Source: Microbacteriaceae bacterium (lineage in GTDB: Bacteria > Actinomycetota > Actinomycetes > Actinomycetales > Microbacteriaceae). From it: a stretch of DNA of 64,000 bases. The stretch spans positions 1 to 64,000 of the forward strand of contig JAODME010000033.1 of assembly GCA_025465095.1 (NCBI GenBank), in the 5' to 3' direction. Position 1 is the stretch's first letter, and each line of letters opens with the position of its first letter. Below the pieces are notes generated by a model. The model worked only from the letters and a program-made list of their open reading frames with translations. It was not told where the DNA came from and made no database searches. Both the position numbers and the translations under genes were made by a program. Positions 10,273-19,294 of this stretch are shown one piece after another.

Positions 10273-11709
10273 TCAGGCGACGATGTGCATCGCGCGCGCA
10301 GCATCGGTGATGCTGCTCGACAGCGACGGATAGACCGCGAAGGCCCGCGCCACCTGGTCTACCGTGAGCCGATGCTCGACCGCGATCGCGATCGGCAGAA
10401 TGAGTTCGGACGCGTTAGGCGCGACGATCACGCCGCCGATGACGGTGCCGGAACCGGTGCGGGCGAAGAGCTTGACGAAGCCCTCCTTGATTCCCTGCAT
10501 TTTCGCGCGCGGGTTCGACGCGAGCGGCAGCTTGTAGATGTCGCCCTGCGCGACGCCGTCCTCGATCTGCTTCTGCGTCCAGCCGACCGTCGCGATCTCG
10601 GGCTGCGTGAAGATGTTGGAGGTCACGTTCCGCAGCTCGGTCGGGTTGACCGCGTCACCCATCGCATGGAACACGCCCGCGCGGCCCTGCATGGCGGCGA
10701 CGGACGCGAGCGGCAGGAAGTCGGAGCAGTCCCCAGCGGCATAGATCGACGGCATCGAGGTGCGGGCGACGCGGTTGACCCGGATGTGACCCGAGTCGGT
10801 GAGCTGCACACCCGCCTCCTCGAGCCCGATGTTCGCGGTGTTCGGAATGGAACCGACCGCCAGGAGGCAGTGGCTGCCCTCGACGGTCCGGCCGTCGGCG
10901 AGGTTCGCGATGACGCCGTGTTCGGTGCGCGTGACCGACTCGGCCCTCGACTTGGCGAGCACGGTCATCCCGTTTCGCTTGAAGACGTCCTCGATGACGC
11001 GAGCAGCGTCGGCGTCTTCTCCCGGCAGCACCTGGTCCCGCGAAGAGATGAGCGTAACCCTGGAGCCGAGCGCTCGGTAGGCGGACGCGAACTCGGCGCC
11101 GGTGACGCCAGAGCCGACGACGATGAGATGCTCGGGGATGGCCTCGAGGGCGTAGAGCTGGGTCCAGGTGAAAATCCGCTCACCGTCGGGCACGGCGGAT
11201 GGAAGGATGCGCGGGCTCGACCCGACCGAGACGACGAGGGTGTCGGCGTCGATCTCGTCGAAGTCGGTCGCGCCCCTGCCGCGGCCGGTCGCGACGATGA
11301 GCCTCTGCGGTCCATCGAGCCGCCCGTCGCCGTGCACGATGCGCACGCCGGCCTTGATGAGCTGCGACTTCATGTCCTCGGACTGCTGCCGGGCGAGCCG
11401 CAGCAGCCGCGCGTTGACCGCCGCGAGGTTGACCGCGATCTCAGGCCGGACCGATCGTCCGGACTCGCCGCGCGCGAAGAACTGCACCCCGAGCTCCGCA
11501 GCCTCCCCAATCGAGCCGGCGGCTGCCGCCGTCGCGATCAGGGTCTTCGAGGGCACGACATCGGTGAGCACCGCTGAGCCGCCGACTCCGACTCGTTCGA
11601 CGAGGGTCACGTCGGCGCCGAGCTGTGCGCCGGCGAGCGCGGCTTCGTATCCGCCTGGCCCTCCGCCGAGGATCGCGATGCGCTGCTTGCGCTCGAACTG
11701 GTAGGGCAT
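10273..11709 (-). CDS. lpdA: FAD-dependent NAD(P)H-quinone dehydrogenase / dihydrolipoamide dehydrogenase-like (LpdA type)
   Basis: RIAILGGGPGGYEAALAGAQLGADVTLVE, GSGVTGAEFASAYRALGSRVTLI, YAAGDCSD; active-site region GVGGSAVLTDVVPSKTL lacks both redox Cys. Confidence 0.85.
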   Translation of the reverse strand: MPYQFERKQRIAILGGGPGGYEAALAGAQLGADVTLVERVGVGGSAVLTDVVPSKTLIATAAAAGSIGEAAELGVQFFARGESGRSVRPEIAVNLAAVNARLLRLARQQSEDMKSQLIKAGVRIVHGDGRLDGPQRLIVATGRGRGATDFDEIDADTLVVSVGSSPRILPSAVPDGERIFTWTQLYALEAIPEHLIVVGSGVTGAEFASAYRALGSRVTLISSRDQVLPGEDADAARVIEDVFKRNGMTVLAKSRAESVTRTEHGVIANLADGRTVEGSHCLLAVGSIPNTANIGLEEAGVQLTDSGHIRVNRVARTSMPSIYAAGDCSDFLPLASVAAMQGRAGVFHAMGDAVNPTELRNVTSNIFTQPEIATVGWTQKQIEDGVAQGDIYKLPLASNPRAKMQGIKEGFVKLFARTGSGTVIGGVIVAPNASELILPIAIAVEHRLTVDQVARAFAVYPSLSSSITDAARAMHIVA

Positions 11710-11787
11710 GTGCTCATTCTCGCCTACTGCCGGCGCCCACCCAAACGAATGGCCTCTGCCCCGGGTGCGACTGAATAAGCTGGGCGG

Positions 11788-12621
11788 ATGTCGACGACGC
11801 TGCAGCACCCCCTAGACGACCCCCGCGCCGACCCGTTCGAGGTCGCCGCCGCCGCGGCCGCGGACATCGCCGAGAGGACCGGGGTCGAGCGCCACGACAT
11901 CGCCCTCACCCTCGGATCGGGCTGGGCGAAGGCCGCGGACCTCATCGGGGAGACTGTTGCGAACATTCCGGCGACGGATGTCACGGGCTTCAGCAAGCCC
12001 GCACTGGCAGGTCACGTCGGCTCGCTCCGATCGATCCTGCTGCCGAGCGGCAAGCGGGCCCTCGTGATCGGCGCACGCACCCATTATTACGAAGGCCACG
12101 GCGTGCGCAGGGTCGTGCATAGTGTGCGGACCGCGGCCGCGACGGGCGCCACGATCATGATCCTCACCAACGGCGCCGGTGGCATCAAACCGAACTGGAT
12201 GCCCGGCACCCCTGTCCTGATCAGCGACCACCTCAATCTGACAGCCGACTCGCCGCTCGAGGGCGCGACGTTCGTCGATTTGACCGACCTGTACTCGGCT
12301 CGGCTGCGCGGCATCGCAAAATCGATCGAGCCCGGCCTCGACGAGGGCGTGTACACGCAGTTCCGCGGACCACACTACGAGACGCCCGCCGAGGTACAGA
12401 TGGTCAAATCCATCGGGGGACACATCGTCGGCATGTCGACGGCGCTCGAGGCGATCGCGGCGCGGCAGGCAGGCATGGAGGTGCTCGGGATGTCTCTCAT
12501 CACCAACCTCGCCGCCGGCATCCAGACGACGCCGCTCAGTCACGCGGAGGTGCTCGAGGCCGGTCAGGTTGCCGAGCCCGTGATCAGCGCGCTGTTGGCG
12601 AGGATCGTGGGGGCACTGTGA
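11788..12621 (+). CDS. purine nucleoside phosphorylase
   Basis: IALTLGSGWAKAADL, TRTHYYEGHG-like GARTHYYEGHGVRRVVHSVR, LTNGAGGI, GVYTQFRGPHYETPAEVQMVK. Confidence 0.93.
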   Translation: MSTTLQHPLDDPRADPFEVAAAAAADIAERTGVERHDIALTLGSGWAKAADLIGETVANIPATDVTGFSKPALAGHVGSLRSILLPSGKRALVIGARTHYYEGHGVRRVVHSVRTAAATGATIMILTNGAGGIKPNWMPGTPVLISDHLNLTADSPLEGATFVDLTDLYSARLRGIAKSIEPGLDEGVYTQFRGPHYETPAEVQMVKSIGGHIVGMSTALEAIAARQAGMEVLGMSLITNLAAGIQTTPLSHAEVLEAGQVAEPVISALLARIVGAL

Positions 12622-14357
12622 CGTCGCGAGCGACCGACGGTGACGGGGCGTTCGATACCGGCTCTGTGTGCCCCGCTCAACCAGCGGGGGTCCTCGACGC
12701 GGCACGTGCCTGGCTCGCCCAGGACCCGGACGAGGAGACGCGAACCGAACTGGAAACCCTTATCTCGGATGCCGCGGCAGGCTGCGAGACCGCGCTCGGC
12801 GCCCTGCACGACCGCTTCGATACCCGGCTCGAGTTCGGCACCGCCGGGCTGCGCGGTGCCTTGGGCGCCGGTCCGAATCGAATGAACCGGGTGCTCGTCG
12901 CGCAGGCCGCCGCCGGTTTTGCCTCCTGGTTGCTTTCGCGCGGACCGGATTCCGGCAGCACCGGTCAGAGCGTGGTGATCGGCTACGACGGACGCAAGAA
13001 CTCGAGCATCTTCGCGTCGGACACGGCCGAGATCATGGCCGGCGCGGGCATTCGAGCGATCCTGCTCCCCCGAATGCTGCCGACCCCGGTCCTCGCGTTC
13101 GCCGTTCGTCACTTCGCCGTGAGCGCTGGCGTGATGGTGACGGCGAGTCACAATCCCGCTTCCGACAACGGCTACAAGGTGTACTTGGGCGGCGAGGACA
13201 ACGGGTCGCAGATCGTCTCGCCGGCTGACGCGGACATCGCCGCCCACATCCACAGGGTCGCAGCGGAGGCGAGCGCTGCGGAGCTTCCCCGTTCTCGCGA
13301 CTTCGAGGTTGCGGGCGATGAGATCCTCGACGAGTACGTGCGACGCACCGCTGCGCTCGCCGGGCATGCGTCCGCTGCCGTCCGCTTCGTCTACACGGCA
13401 CTGCACGGGGTCGGCTGGGAGACCGCGCGACGTGTCTTCGCCGAGGCCGGATTCGGCGAGCCGGTGTCGGTTGCCGAGCAGCAGGAACCGGATGCCGCAT
13501 TTCCGACCGTCGTGTTTCCCAACCCGGAGGAGCCGGGAGCGCTCGACGTCTCCTATCGGACCGCGACGGGTGCCGGGGCGGAACTGGTCATCGCCAACGA
13601 TCCGGATGCCGACCGGCTCGCCGTCGCAATCCCCACTACATCCGGTGGTTGGCGCCGCTTGAGCGGCAACGAGGTCGGCTTCCTGCTCGGCTGGAGGGCG
13701 GCGGAGCGTCTGTCGGCGACCGCCCGGGAAGGGACGCTCGCCTGCTCGTTGGTGAGCTCGCCCGCGCTGCGCGAGATCGCGCGCGACTACGGTCTCGGCT
13801 TCGCCGAGACTCTCACCGGCTTCAAGTGGATCTCCCGCGCCGGAGGCCTCGCCTACGGCTACGAGGAGGCCCTCGGCTACCTCGTAGATCCCGACAAGGT
13901 CCGCGACAAGGACGGCATCTCCGCTGCTGTCGACTTCCTGGTCCTCGTCTCGGAGCTGAAGGCGGCAGGCCGCACGGTGGAGGACCACCTGCTCGCCTTC
14001 GCCGAGAGGTTCGGCGCGTTCGCGTCGGGTCAGATCTCCGTGCGAGTGACGGATGTCGCCGAGATCGCCCATTCCATGGCACGCCTGCGGCAGGCTCCGC
14101 CGCGCACGATCGGTGACGCGCGCGTCGATCGCTTCGAGGACTTCCGCGACGGATTCGACGGGTTTCCGGCGAGCGACATCCTGCGCATCTGGATGGAGGA
14201 CGGATCCCGCGTCATCATCCGGCCGAGCGGCACCGAGCCGAAGGTCAAGGTGTACATCGACGCGTCCAGTACCCAGGGGACGGGCGCGCAAAGGCAGGAG
14301 GCGGCGCAGTCCGTCGTGGACCGGCTGGACGCCGGCATCCGGTCGCTCCTCGGCTGA
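12618..14357 (+). CDS. phospho-sugar mutase (phosphomannomutase/phosphoglucomutase)
   Basis: FGTAGLRGALGAGPNRMN, VMVTASHNPASDNGYKVY, NDPDADRLAVA, RPSGTEPKVKVYID; 4-bp overlap with the upstream gene. Confidence 0.93.
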   Translation: MTSRATDGDGAFDTGSVCPAQPAGVLDAARAWLAQDPDEETRTELETLISDAAAGCETALGALHDRFDTRLEFGTAGLRGALGAGPNRMNRVLVAQAAAGFASWLLSRGPDSGSTGQSVVIGYDGRKNSSIFASDTAEIMAGAGIRAILLPRMLPTPVLAFAVRHFAVSAGVMVTASHNPASDNGYKVYLGGEDNGSQIVSPADADIAAHIHRVAAEASAAELPRSRDFEVAGDEILDEYVRRTAALAGHASAAVRFVYTALHGVGWETARRVFAEAGFGEPVSVAEQQEPDAAFPTVVFPNPEEPGALDVSYRTATGAGAELVIANDPDADRLAVAIPTTSGGWRRLSGNEVGFLLGWRAAERLSATAREGTLACSLVSSPALREIARDYGLGFAETLTGFKWISRAGGLAYGYEEALGYLVDPDKVRDKDGISAAVDFLVLVSELKAAGRTVEDHLLAFAERFGAFASGQISVRVTDVAEIAHSMARLRQAPPRTIGDARVDRFEDFRDGFDGFPASDILRIWMEDGSRVIIRPSGTEPKVKVYIDASSTQGTGAQRQEAAQSVVDRLDAGIRSLLG

Positions 14358-14437
14358 CTGCCCTAGTCGAGCCTCCGCCAGACCGCGGATGTCAGCCGGG
14401 CCGCGCAACTCGTGGGGGGCCTTGTTTCAGGTGAAGC

Positions 14438-14478
14438 GCGACGTTGCCCGTCATCCGCGACGACACGGCTCACGACCG
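14438..14478. repeat. dispersed 41-bp palindromic repeat, copy C
   Basis: GCGACGTTGCCCGTCATCCGCGACGACACGGCTCACGACCG between convergent genes. Confidence 0.8.
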
Positions 14479-14485
14479 CGCGACG

Positions 14486-14758
14486 CTACCCGAGCGACTT
14501 CTCGAGCTTTTCGGCGAGCTCCTGCTGGTCGAAGTAATTCTCGATCACGATGACGTCGGCGTAGGTCTTGCCGATCGCCTCGACGAACTCGGCCGACGTG
14601 AGGATGACCTGAGCGTCGGCGGCGTCCCGCTGCACCGACCCGATGTCGGTCGCCGTGACATCCGCCTCCAGTCCGAGCCTCAACAGCACCCGCTCGGCGT
14701 TGACCTTGAGGATGCCCGAGCTGCCGATGCCGGCACCGCAGATCGCGACGATTTTCAC
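14486..14758 (-). CDS. PTS sugar transporter subunit IIB (ascorbate/UlaB-like)
   Basis: MKIVAICGAGIGSSGILKVNAERVLLRLG phospho-Cys loop. Confidence 0.82.
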   Translation of the reverse strand: MKIVAICGAGIGSSGILKVNAERVLLRLGLEADVTATDIGSVQRDAADAQVILTSAEFVEAIGKTYADVIVIENYFDQQELAEKLEKSLG

Positions 14759-15201
14759 TGGTTCCTCTTCAGAATGGCGATGACGGTGGCGGCGTCCTCG
14801 GCCGCGGCGATCGCCGGAATGGCCGCCTGGTCGTTGAACACGTTGGCGAGATCCGCGATCGACTCGAGGTGACGCTCACGGGAGCTGATGGCCAGGCCGA
14901 GGACAACACTGACGGGATCGTTGTGCGGATGCCCGAACGAGACGGGTTCTCGCAGGGTGACCACGGCGAGCCCGTCCGTGAGCACGTCCGGCCCGGGGCG
15001 GGCGTGCGCGAGCGCGAGCCCCGGCGCGATGACGACGTACGGACCGTGTTCGTCGATCATGCGGATCATCTCGTCGGAATAGCCGGGGCGGGCGGCACCG
15101 GAGGTGGCGAGCGCGGCCCCCGCGAGCCGCACGGCGTCGCGCCAGGTCGCGGCCTCGCCGCGGAGGACGATGGCGGATTCCGGAAGCGGCGGAAGCGTCA
15201 T
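14755..15201 (-). CDS. PTS sugar transporter subunit IIA
   Basis: MTLPPLPESAIVLRGEAATWRDAVRLAGAALATSG...YVVIAPGLALAHARPGPDVLTDGLAVVTLREPVSFGHPHNDPVSVVLGLA; overlaps IIB by 4 bp. Confidence 0.85.
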   Translation of the reverse strand: MTLPPLPESAIVLRGEAATWRDAVRLAGAALATSGAARPGYSDEMIRMIDEHGPYVVIAPGLALAHARPGPDVLTDGLAVVTLREPVSFGHPHNDPVSVVLGLAISSRERHLESIADLANVFNDQAAIPAIAAAEDAATVIAILKRNQ

Positions 15202-15203
15202 CC

Positions 15204-16322
15204 TCAGGCTCGCTCGAAGCCGGCACTGATGCGCTCGGCGAGCTCTTCGCGGTCCTCCGCGGGGAGGAAGGCCGCCGCGGCCGCGTTGAGCTGGAACGCC
15301 TCGAGGTCGTCGAGGTCGTACCCGAACGCCTCGCTCAGCAGCCCCAGCTCCTTGGTGAGCGTCGTGTTGCTCATCAGGCGGTTGTCCGCGTTCACGGTGA
15401 CTTGGAATCCGAGCTGGTAGAGCAGGTCGAACGGGTGGTCGATGATGTCGTCGCCCCATGCCGCGACCGCGCCGGTCTGCAGGTTCGATGACGGGCTGAG
15501 CTCGAGCGGGATCGCGCGATCCTTCACCCACTGGGCAACGGACCCGAGTGTGACGTAGGCGTTCTCCGCGTCCTCGCTCTCGAACTCGATGTCCTCGGCG
15601 ATCCGCACGCCGTGACCGAGCCGCAGTGCGCGCCCGTCGAACAGGGCGCCCCGGATGCTGTCGATGCCCTCTGCCTCGCCGGCGTGGACGGTCACCGGGA
15701 ACAGGTGCACCGCTAGGTAGTCGAACGCGACCCGGAGATTGCTGGCGGGGAAGCCCGACTCGGCGCCGGCGATATCGAAGCCGACGACGCCGCGGTCGCG
15801 GTGGCGCACGGCGAGTTCGGCGATCTCGAGGCCACGATCGGCGTGCCGCATCGCGGACAGGATCTGGCCGACGTCGATGCGTGATCCGGCGTGGCGGGCT
15901 TCCTCGACCCCCGCCTCGATACCCTCCTGCACGGCCTCCACGGCGGCGTCGAGATCGAGTCCACGTTCGAGGTGCTGTTCGGGCGCCCAGCGCACCTCCC
16001 CGTAGATCACGCCGTCCGCGGCGAGATCCTGTACGAATTCGCGAGCACATCGAGCCAGACCCTCCCTCGTCTGCATGACGGCCGTAGTCACGTCGAAGGT
16101 TTTGAGGTAGTCCACGAGCGAGCCGGAGTCGGCCTGGTCGGCGAACCACGCGCCGAGGCTCGCCGCATCCGTGGCCGGCAGTTCGAGACCGATGGCATCG
16201 GCGAGCTCGATGATGGTCGCCGGGCGCAGGCCGCCGTCCAGGTGATCATGCAGGGACACCTTGGGGAGGGCACCGATACTCGCGCCACCTCGGAGGCGGT
16301 AGTCCTCAGGGGGAGTGTTCAT
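15204..16322 (-). CDS. add: adenosine deaminase
   Basis: LPKVSLHDHLDGGLRPATIIELA, HAGEAEGIDSIRGAL, LGHGVRIAED, ELSPSSNLQTGA, VTVNADNRLMSNTTLTKE. Confidence 0.94.
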   Translation of the reverse strand: MNTPPEDYRLRGGASIGALPKVSLHDHLDGGLRPATIIELADAIGLELPATDAASLGAWFADQADSGSLVDYLKTFDVTTAVMQTREGLARCAREFVQDLAADGVIYGEVRWAPEQHLERGLDLDAAVEAVQEGIEAGVEEARHAGSRIDVGQILSAMRHADRGLEIAELAVRHRDRGVVGFDIAGAESGFPASNLRVAFDYLAVHLFPVTVHAGEAEGIDSIRGALFDGRALRLGHGVRIAEDIEFESEDAENAYVTLGSVAQWVKDRAIPLELSPSSNLQTGAVAAWGDDIIDHPFDLLYQLGFQVTVNADNRLMSNTTLTKELGLLSEAFGYDLDDLEAFQLNAAAAAFLPAEDREELAERISAGFERA

Positions 16323-16331
16323 GAGACAAAT

Positions 16332-17024
16332 CTACCGGTTGGGTTGGTCGGGAAAACCCTGCAGTCGAGCGGAGATGATGTCCCCGGCCGAACGGAGCTG
16401 CTGGAGCACGGCATCGGCACCCAACCCGCTGTAGCTCGTCGCGACGTATGGCACGGTGAGTGCGGCCACCGGTTCGCCACCCGCGCCGAGAACGGGGACG
16501 ACGAGATCGGTGATTCCCGGCTGAATGGCGTCGTCCTGACGAAGATATTCATGCCGCTCCCCAGCGCTGAGCACGAGTCCGGCCGGCGTGGCGACGGGGA
16601 ATGCCGCCCCCACGCGCACGCGGAACCCGAAGTCCGACGGGCTCTCGACCTGCGCGATCACGCGCACCCGGTCCGACTCGAGCACGCTCAGGTTGCAGGA
16701 CTGCCGCACCGACTCCGCGAGTTCACGCATCGGACCGAGCGCCATTTCGACGAGGCCGCGAAGCGGCGGGTGCCGATTCGCCAGGTCGAGCATCCTCGTC
16801 GACAGGACGTAGAGGCCGGACTGCTTCTCCCGAAATATCCAGCCACGCCGCTCGAGGCGCTGCAGCACGCGGAAGATCTGGCCGACCGAGCGGTCGACCG
16901 CATCGGCGATCGCACCCTGGGTGAGCCCTCCCGGCTGGTCTGCCAGCAGCTCGAGAACGTCGAGTGCCTTGTCGAGCGCGGGGACGGCGTACTCCGGCTG
17001 CTCCTTTCCGATCGGGGCGGTCAC
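16332..17024 (-). CDS. IclR family transcriptional regulator
   Basis: ALDKALDVLELLADQPGGLTQGAIADAVDRSVGQIFRVLQRLERRGWI wHTH; IclR effector domain VRVGAAFPVATPAGLVLSA; GTG start. Confidence 0.88.
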   Translation of the reverse strand: MTAPIGKEQPEYAVPALDKALDVLELLADQPGGLTQGAIADAVDRSVGQIFRVLQRLERRGWIFREKQSGLYVLSTRMLDLANRHPPLRGLVEMALGPMRELAESVRQSCNLSVLESDRVRVIAQVESPSDFGFRVRVGAAFPVATPAGLVLSAGERHEYLRQDDAIQPGITDLVVPVLGAGGEPVAALTVPYVATSYSGLGADAVLQQLRSAGDIISARLQGFPDQPNR

Positions 17025-17026
17025 GG

Positions 17027-18214
17027 TCAGCGGTGCGCTTCCATCGCGGCGAGCATCCGCCTGGCGATCTCCCGGTCGATGTCCTCGGGCACCGGCTGCG
17101 CGCCCGGGTTCAGGGAAGCGGATGCTGCGGCGACACGCTCGAGGGACAGCACCTGCAGCAGGAAGCCGAGGTCCATCGATTCGAGCGAGTTGCCCTTGGG
17201 TTCCCGGCCGGCAAGGTTCATCATCCGACCGTTTGCGAGCAGGATCACGTGGCGCCCGTTCCCGAGGTCGATGCGCTCGATCGCGTCGTCGAGCGCGTGC
17301 ACCGTCGTGGCTTGGGCCTTGAGCGACTCGACGTCGATCTCCCACGGGAAGTGTCCGCAGTTCGCGAGCACCGCGCCGTCCCTCAGCCGCGGAAAGACGG
17401 TGGCACCGAGGACATCAGGCCGCCCCGTCGCGGTGATGAACACGTCACCCCACGGCGCGAGGTTCTCGACAGTGTCGACCCGATAGCCGTCGAGCGCGGC
17501 CTCAAACGCCCTGATCTCATCGATCTCGGCCACGGCGACCCTTCCGCCGAGGGCGCGCAGGTACTGCGCCACCCCACGTCCGCACCATCCGTAGCCCACG
17601 ACCACGAAGCGGCGCCCCGGAATCATGAGGTTGGTGAGGCGCATGAAGCTCTCGACCACGGATTGGCCGACCGCGTGCCGGTTCTCGCCGATCGCCTTGA
17701 GCAGACTGTCGTTGATGACGATCACGGGGAACGGCACGCGTCCGGCGAGCTCGCCGCGCAGGCGGTCCCCGCCGGAGGTGGTCTCCTCCGTGCCACCGAG
17801 GATGGTGTTCTGCACGCCCCTGCCGAGAACCCCTGCGACGAGGTCGCCCCCGTTGTCGAGCAGGATGTCCGGGCGCGCGTCGAGCACTCCCCCGACATTG
17901 GCGTGGTGCTGTTCGAGGCTGTCGGCGCGGCTCCCGAACACGGTTATCCCGTCTGCGCGAAGCACGGCGACGATGTCGTCCTGGGTGGAGCCGTGATTTC
18001 CGGTTGCGACGATCTCGGCGCCGCCCGCCGCGAGCGTCTCGAGCAGCACGGCCGTCTTCGGCTCGAGGTGCAGTGACATTCCGATGCGGCGGCCCGCGAA
18101 CGGCCTCGTTCCGGCGAACTCGGCACGTGCCGCGGCGAGCAGCGGCATTCTCGACCGGATCCAATCGATTCGTCGGCGGCCGCTCTCAACCAATTCCTGC
18201 GCTGCATCACTCAT
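17027..18214 (-). CDS. adenosylhomocysteinase-like protein (divergent S-adenosylhomocysteine hydrolase family)
   Basis: ATGNHGSTQDDIVAVL, LDNGGDLV, LGGTEETTSGGDRL, NDSLLKAIGENRHAVGQSVVESFMR, VVVGYGWCGRGVA, ITATGRPDVL, LANCGHFPWEIDV; lacks the canonical C-terminal K-x-x-x-Y-R-Y tail. Confidence 0.8.
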   Translation of the reverse strand: MSDAAQELVESGRRRIDWIRSRMPLLAAARAEFAGTRPFAGRRIGMSLHLEPKTAVLLETLAAGGAEIVATGNHGSTQDDIVAVLRADGITVFGSRADSLEQHHANVGGVLDARPDILLDNGGDLVAGVLGRGVQNTILGGTEETTSGGDRLRGELAGRVPFPVIVINDSLLKAIGENRHAVGQSVVESFMRLTNLMIPGRRFVVVGYGWCGRGVAQYLRALGGRVAVAEIDEIRAFEAALDGYRVDTVENLAPWGDVFITATGRPDVLGATVFPRLRDGAVLANCGHFPWEIDVESLKAQATTVHALDDAIERIDLGNGRHVILLANGRMMNLAGREPKGNSLESMDLGFLLQVLSLERVAAASASLNPGAQPVPEDIDREIARRMLAAMEAHR

Positions 18215-18262
18215 GAGCCTCACCTTACCCCTGTAAATATCACTTTCATATATGCTTGGGAC
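18215..18262. promoter_or_regulatory. divergent intergenic regulatory region
   Basis: 48-bp AT-rich stretch (CTGTAAATATCACTTTCATATATGCTTGGGAC) between divergent starts of the SAHase-like gene and nucleoside hydrolase. Confidence 0.45.
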
Positions 18263-19210
18263 ATGCCGACGAAGATAATTCTTGACTGCGACCCGGGGCA
18301 CGACGATGCGATCGCATTGTTGCTCGCGCACGGCAACCCCGACATCGAGCTAGTCGCGGTCACGACCGTGCACGGCAACCAGACGATTGAGAAGGTGACC
18401 CGGAACGCACTCGCCGTCGCTCGTATCGCCGGGATCACGGGTGTGCCGTTCGCCGCGGGCGCGCACCGCCCGCTCGTGCGAGCGGCGGAGGTCGCCGAGT
18501 CGATTCACGGCGAGTCCGGGCTCGACGGGCCCGTGCTGCCAGAGCCGACCATAGTTCCGGATGCTCGGCACGCCGTCGACCTGATCATCGACACCGTGAT
18601 GTCCGCGGCGCCGGGCACGATCACCCTCGTGCCGACAGGAGCGCTCACGAACATCGCCCTTGCCGTCCGCAAGGAGCCGCGGATCGCCGAGCGCGTGAAG
18701 GAGGTCGTGCTGATGGGGGGCGGCTATCACGGAGGCAACTGGAGCGCGGCATCCGAATTCAACATCGTGATCGACCCGGAGGCCGCGCATATCGTGTTCA
18801 ACGAGCCGTGGAAGCTCACAATGGTCGGACTCGACCTCACCCATCAGGCCATAGCGACCCCGGATGCCGTCGCCGCGATCGCCGCCGTGGACACCGGGCC
18901 GGCGCGATTCGTGCTCGAACTACTCGAGTTCTTCGGGCGCACCTACAACGAGTCACAGGGGTTCGAGTATCCCCCCGTACACGATCCGTGCGCCGTCGCC
19001 CTTGTGATCGACCCGTCGGTCATGACCGTCGTACGGGTGCCGCTCGACATCGAGCTCGCGGGGACCCTGACGCTTGGGATGACCGTGGCCGACTTCCGCT
19101 CCCCCGCACCCGAGAGCTGCACGACGTTCGCGGCGACGGATCTCGACCACGGACGCTTCTGGGCGCTGATCGTGGACGCCCTCGAGCGGATCGGGGACGT
19201 GCGCGTCTAA
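18263..19210 (+). CDS. inosine-uridine preferring nucleoside hydrolase
   Basis: PTKIILDCDPGHDDAIALLLAHG, TVHGNQTIEKVTRNAL, GALTNIALAVRKEP, EVVLMGGGYHGGNWSAASEFNIVIDPEAA. Confidence 0.94.
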   Translation: MPTKIILDCDPGHDDAIALLLAHGNPDIELVAVTTVHGNQTIEKVTRNALAVARIAGITGVPFAAGAHRPLVRAAEVAESIHGESGLDGPVLPEPTIVPDARHAVDLIIDTVMSAAPGTITLVPTGALTNIALAVRKEPRIAERVKEVVLMGGGYHGGNWSAASEFNIVIDPEAAHIVFNEPWKLTMVGLDLTHQAIATPDAVAAIAAVDTGPARFVLELLEFFGRTYNESQGFEYPPVHDPCAVALVIDPSVMTVVRVPLDIELAGTLTLGMTVADFRSPAPESCTTFAATDLDHGRFWALIVDALERIGDVRV

Positions 19211-19294
19211 TCGGCGGCGTTCCCCGCCAGAGGCCCGTTCCGTCACCCGCGGGCCCGCGTGAATCCGATCACGAACCGGCACCTGGCCGCCCGT

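Noticed and set aside
12564-14408. 614-aa minus-strand ORF and other long antisense ORFs (e.g. 10207..11577 +, 19259..20920 +, 29832..31136 -, 41718..42911 -)
   Set aside because: Shadow ORFs of high-GC genes: Arg/Asp/His-rich, no recognisable motifs, and the opposite strand carries clearly identified proteins over the same interval.
15202-16149. N-terminal extension of the PTS IIA ORF (14755..16149)
   Set aside because: Arg-rich read-through opposite-frame of add; the IIA domain starts at MTLPPLPES (15201).
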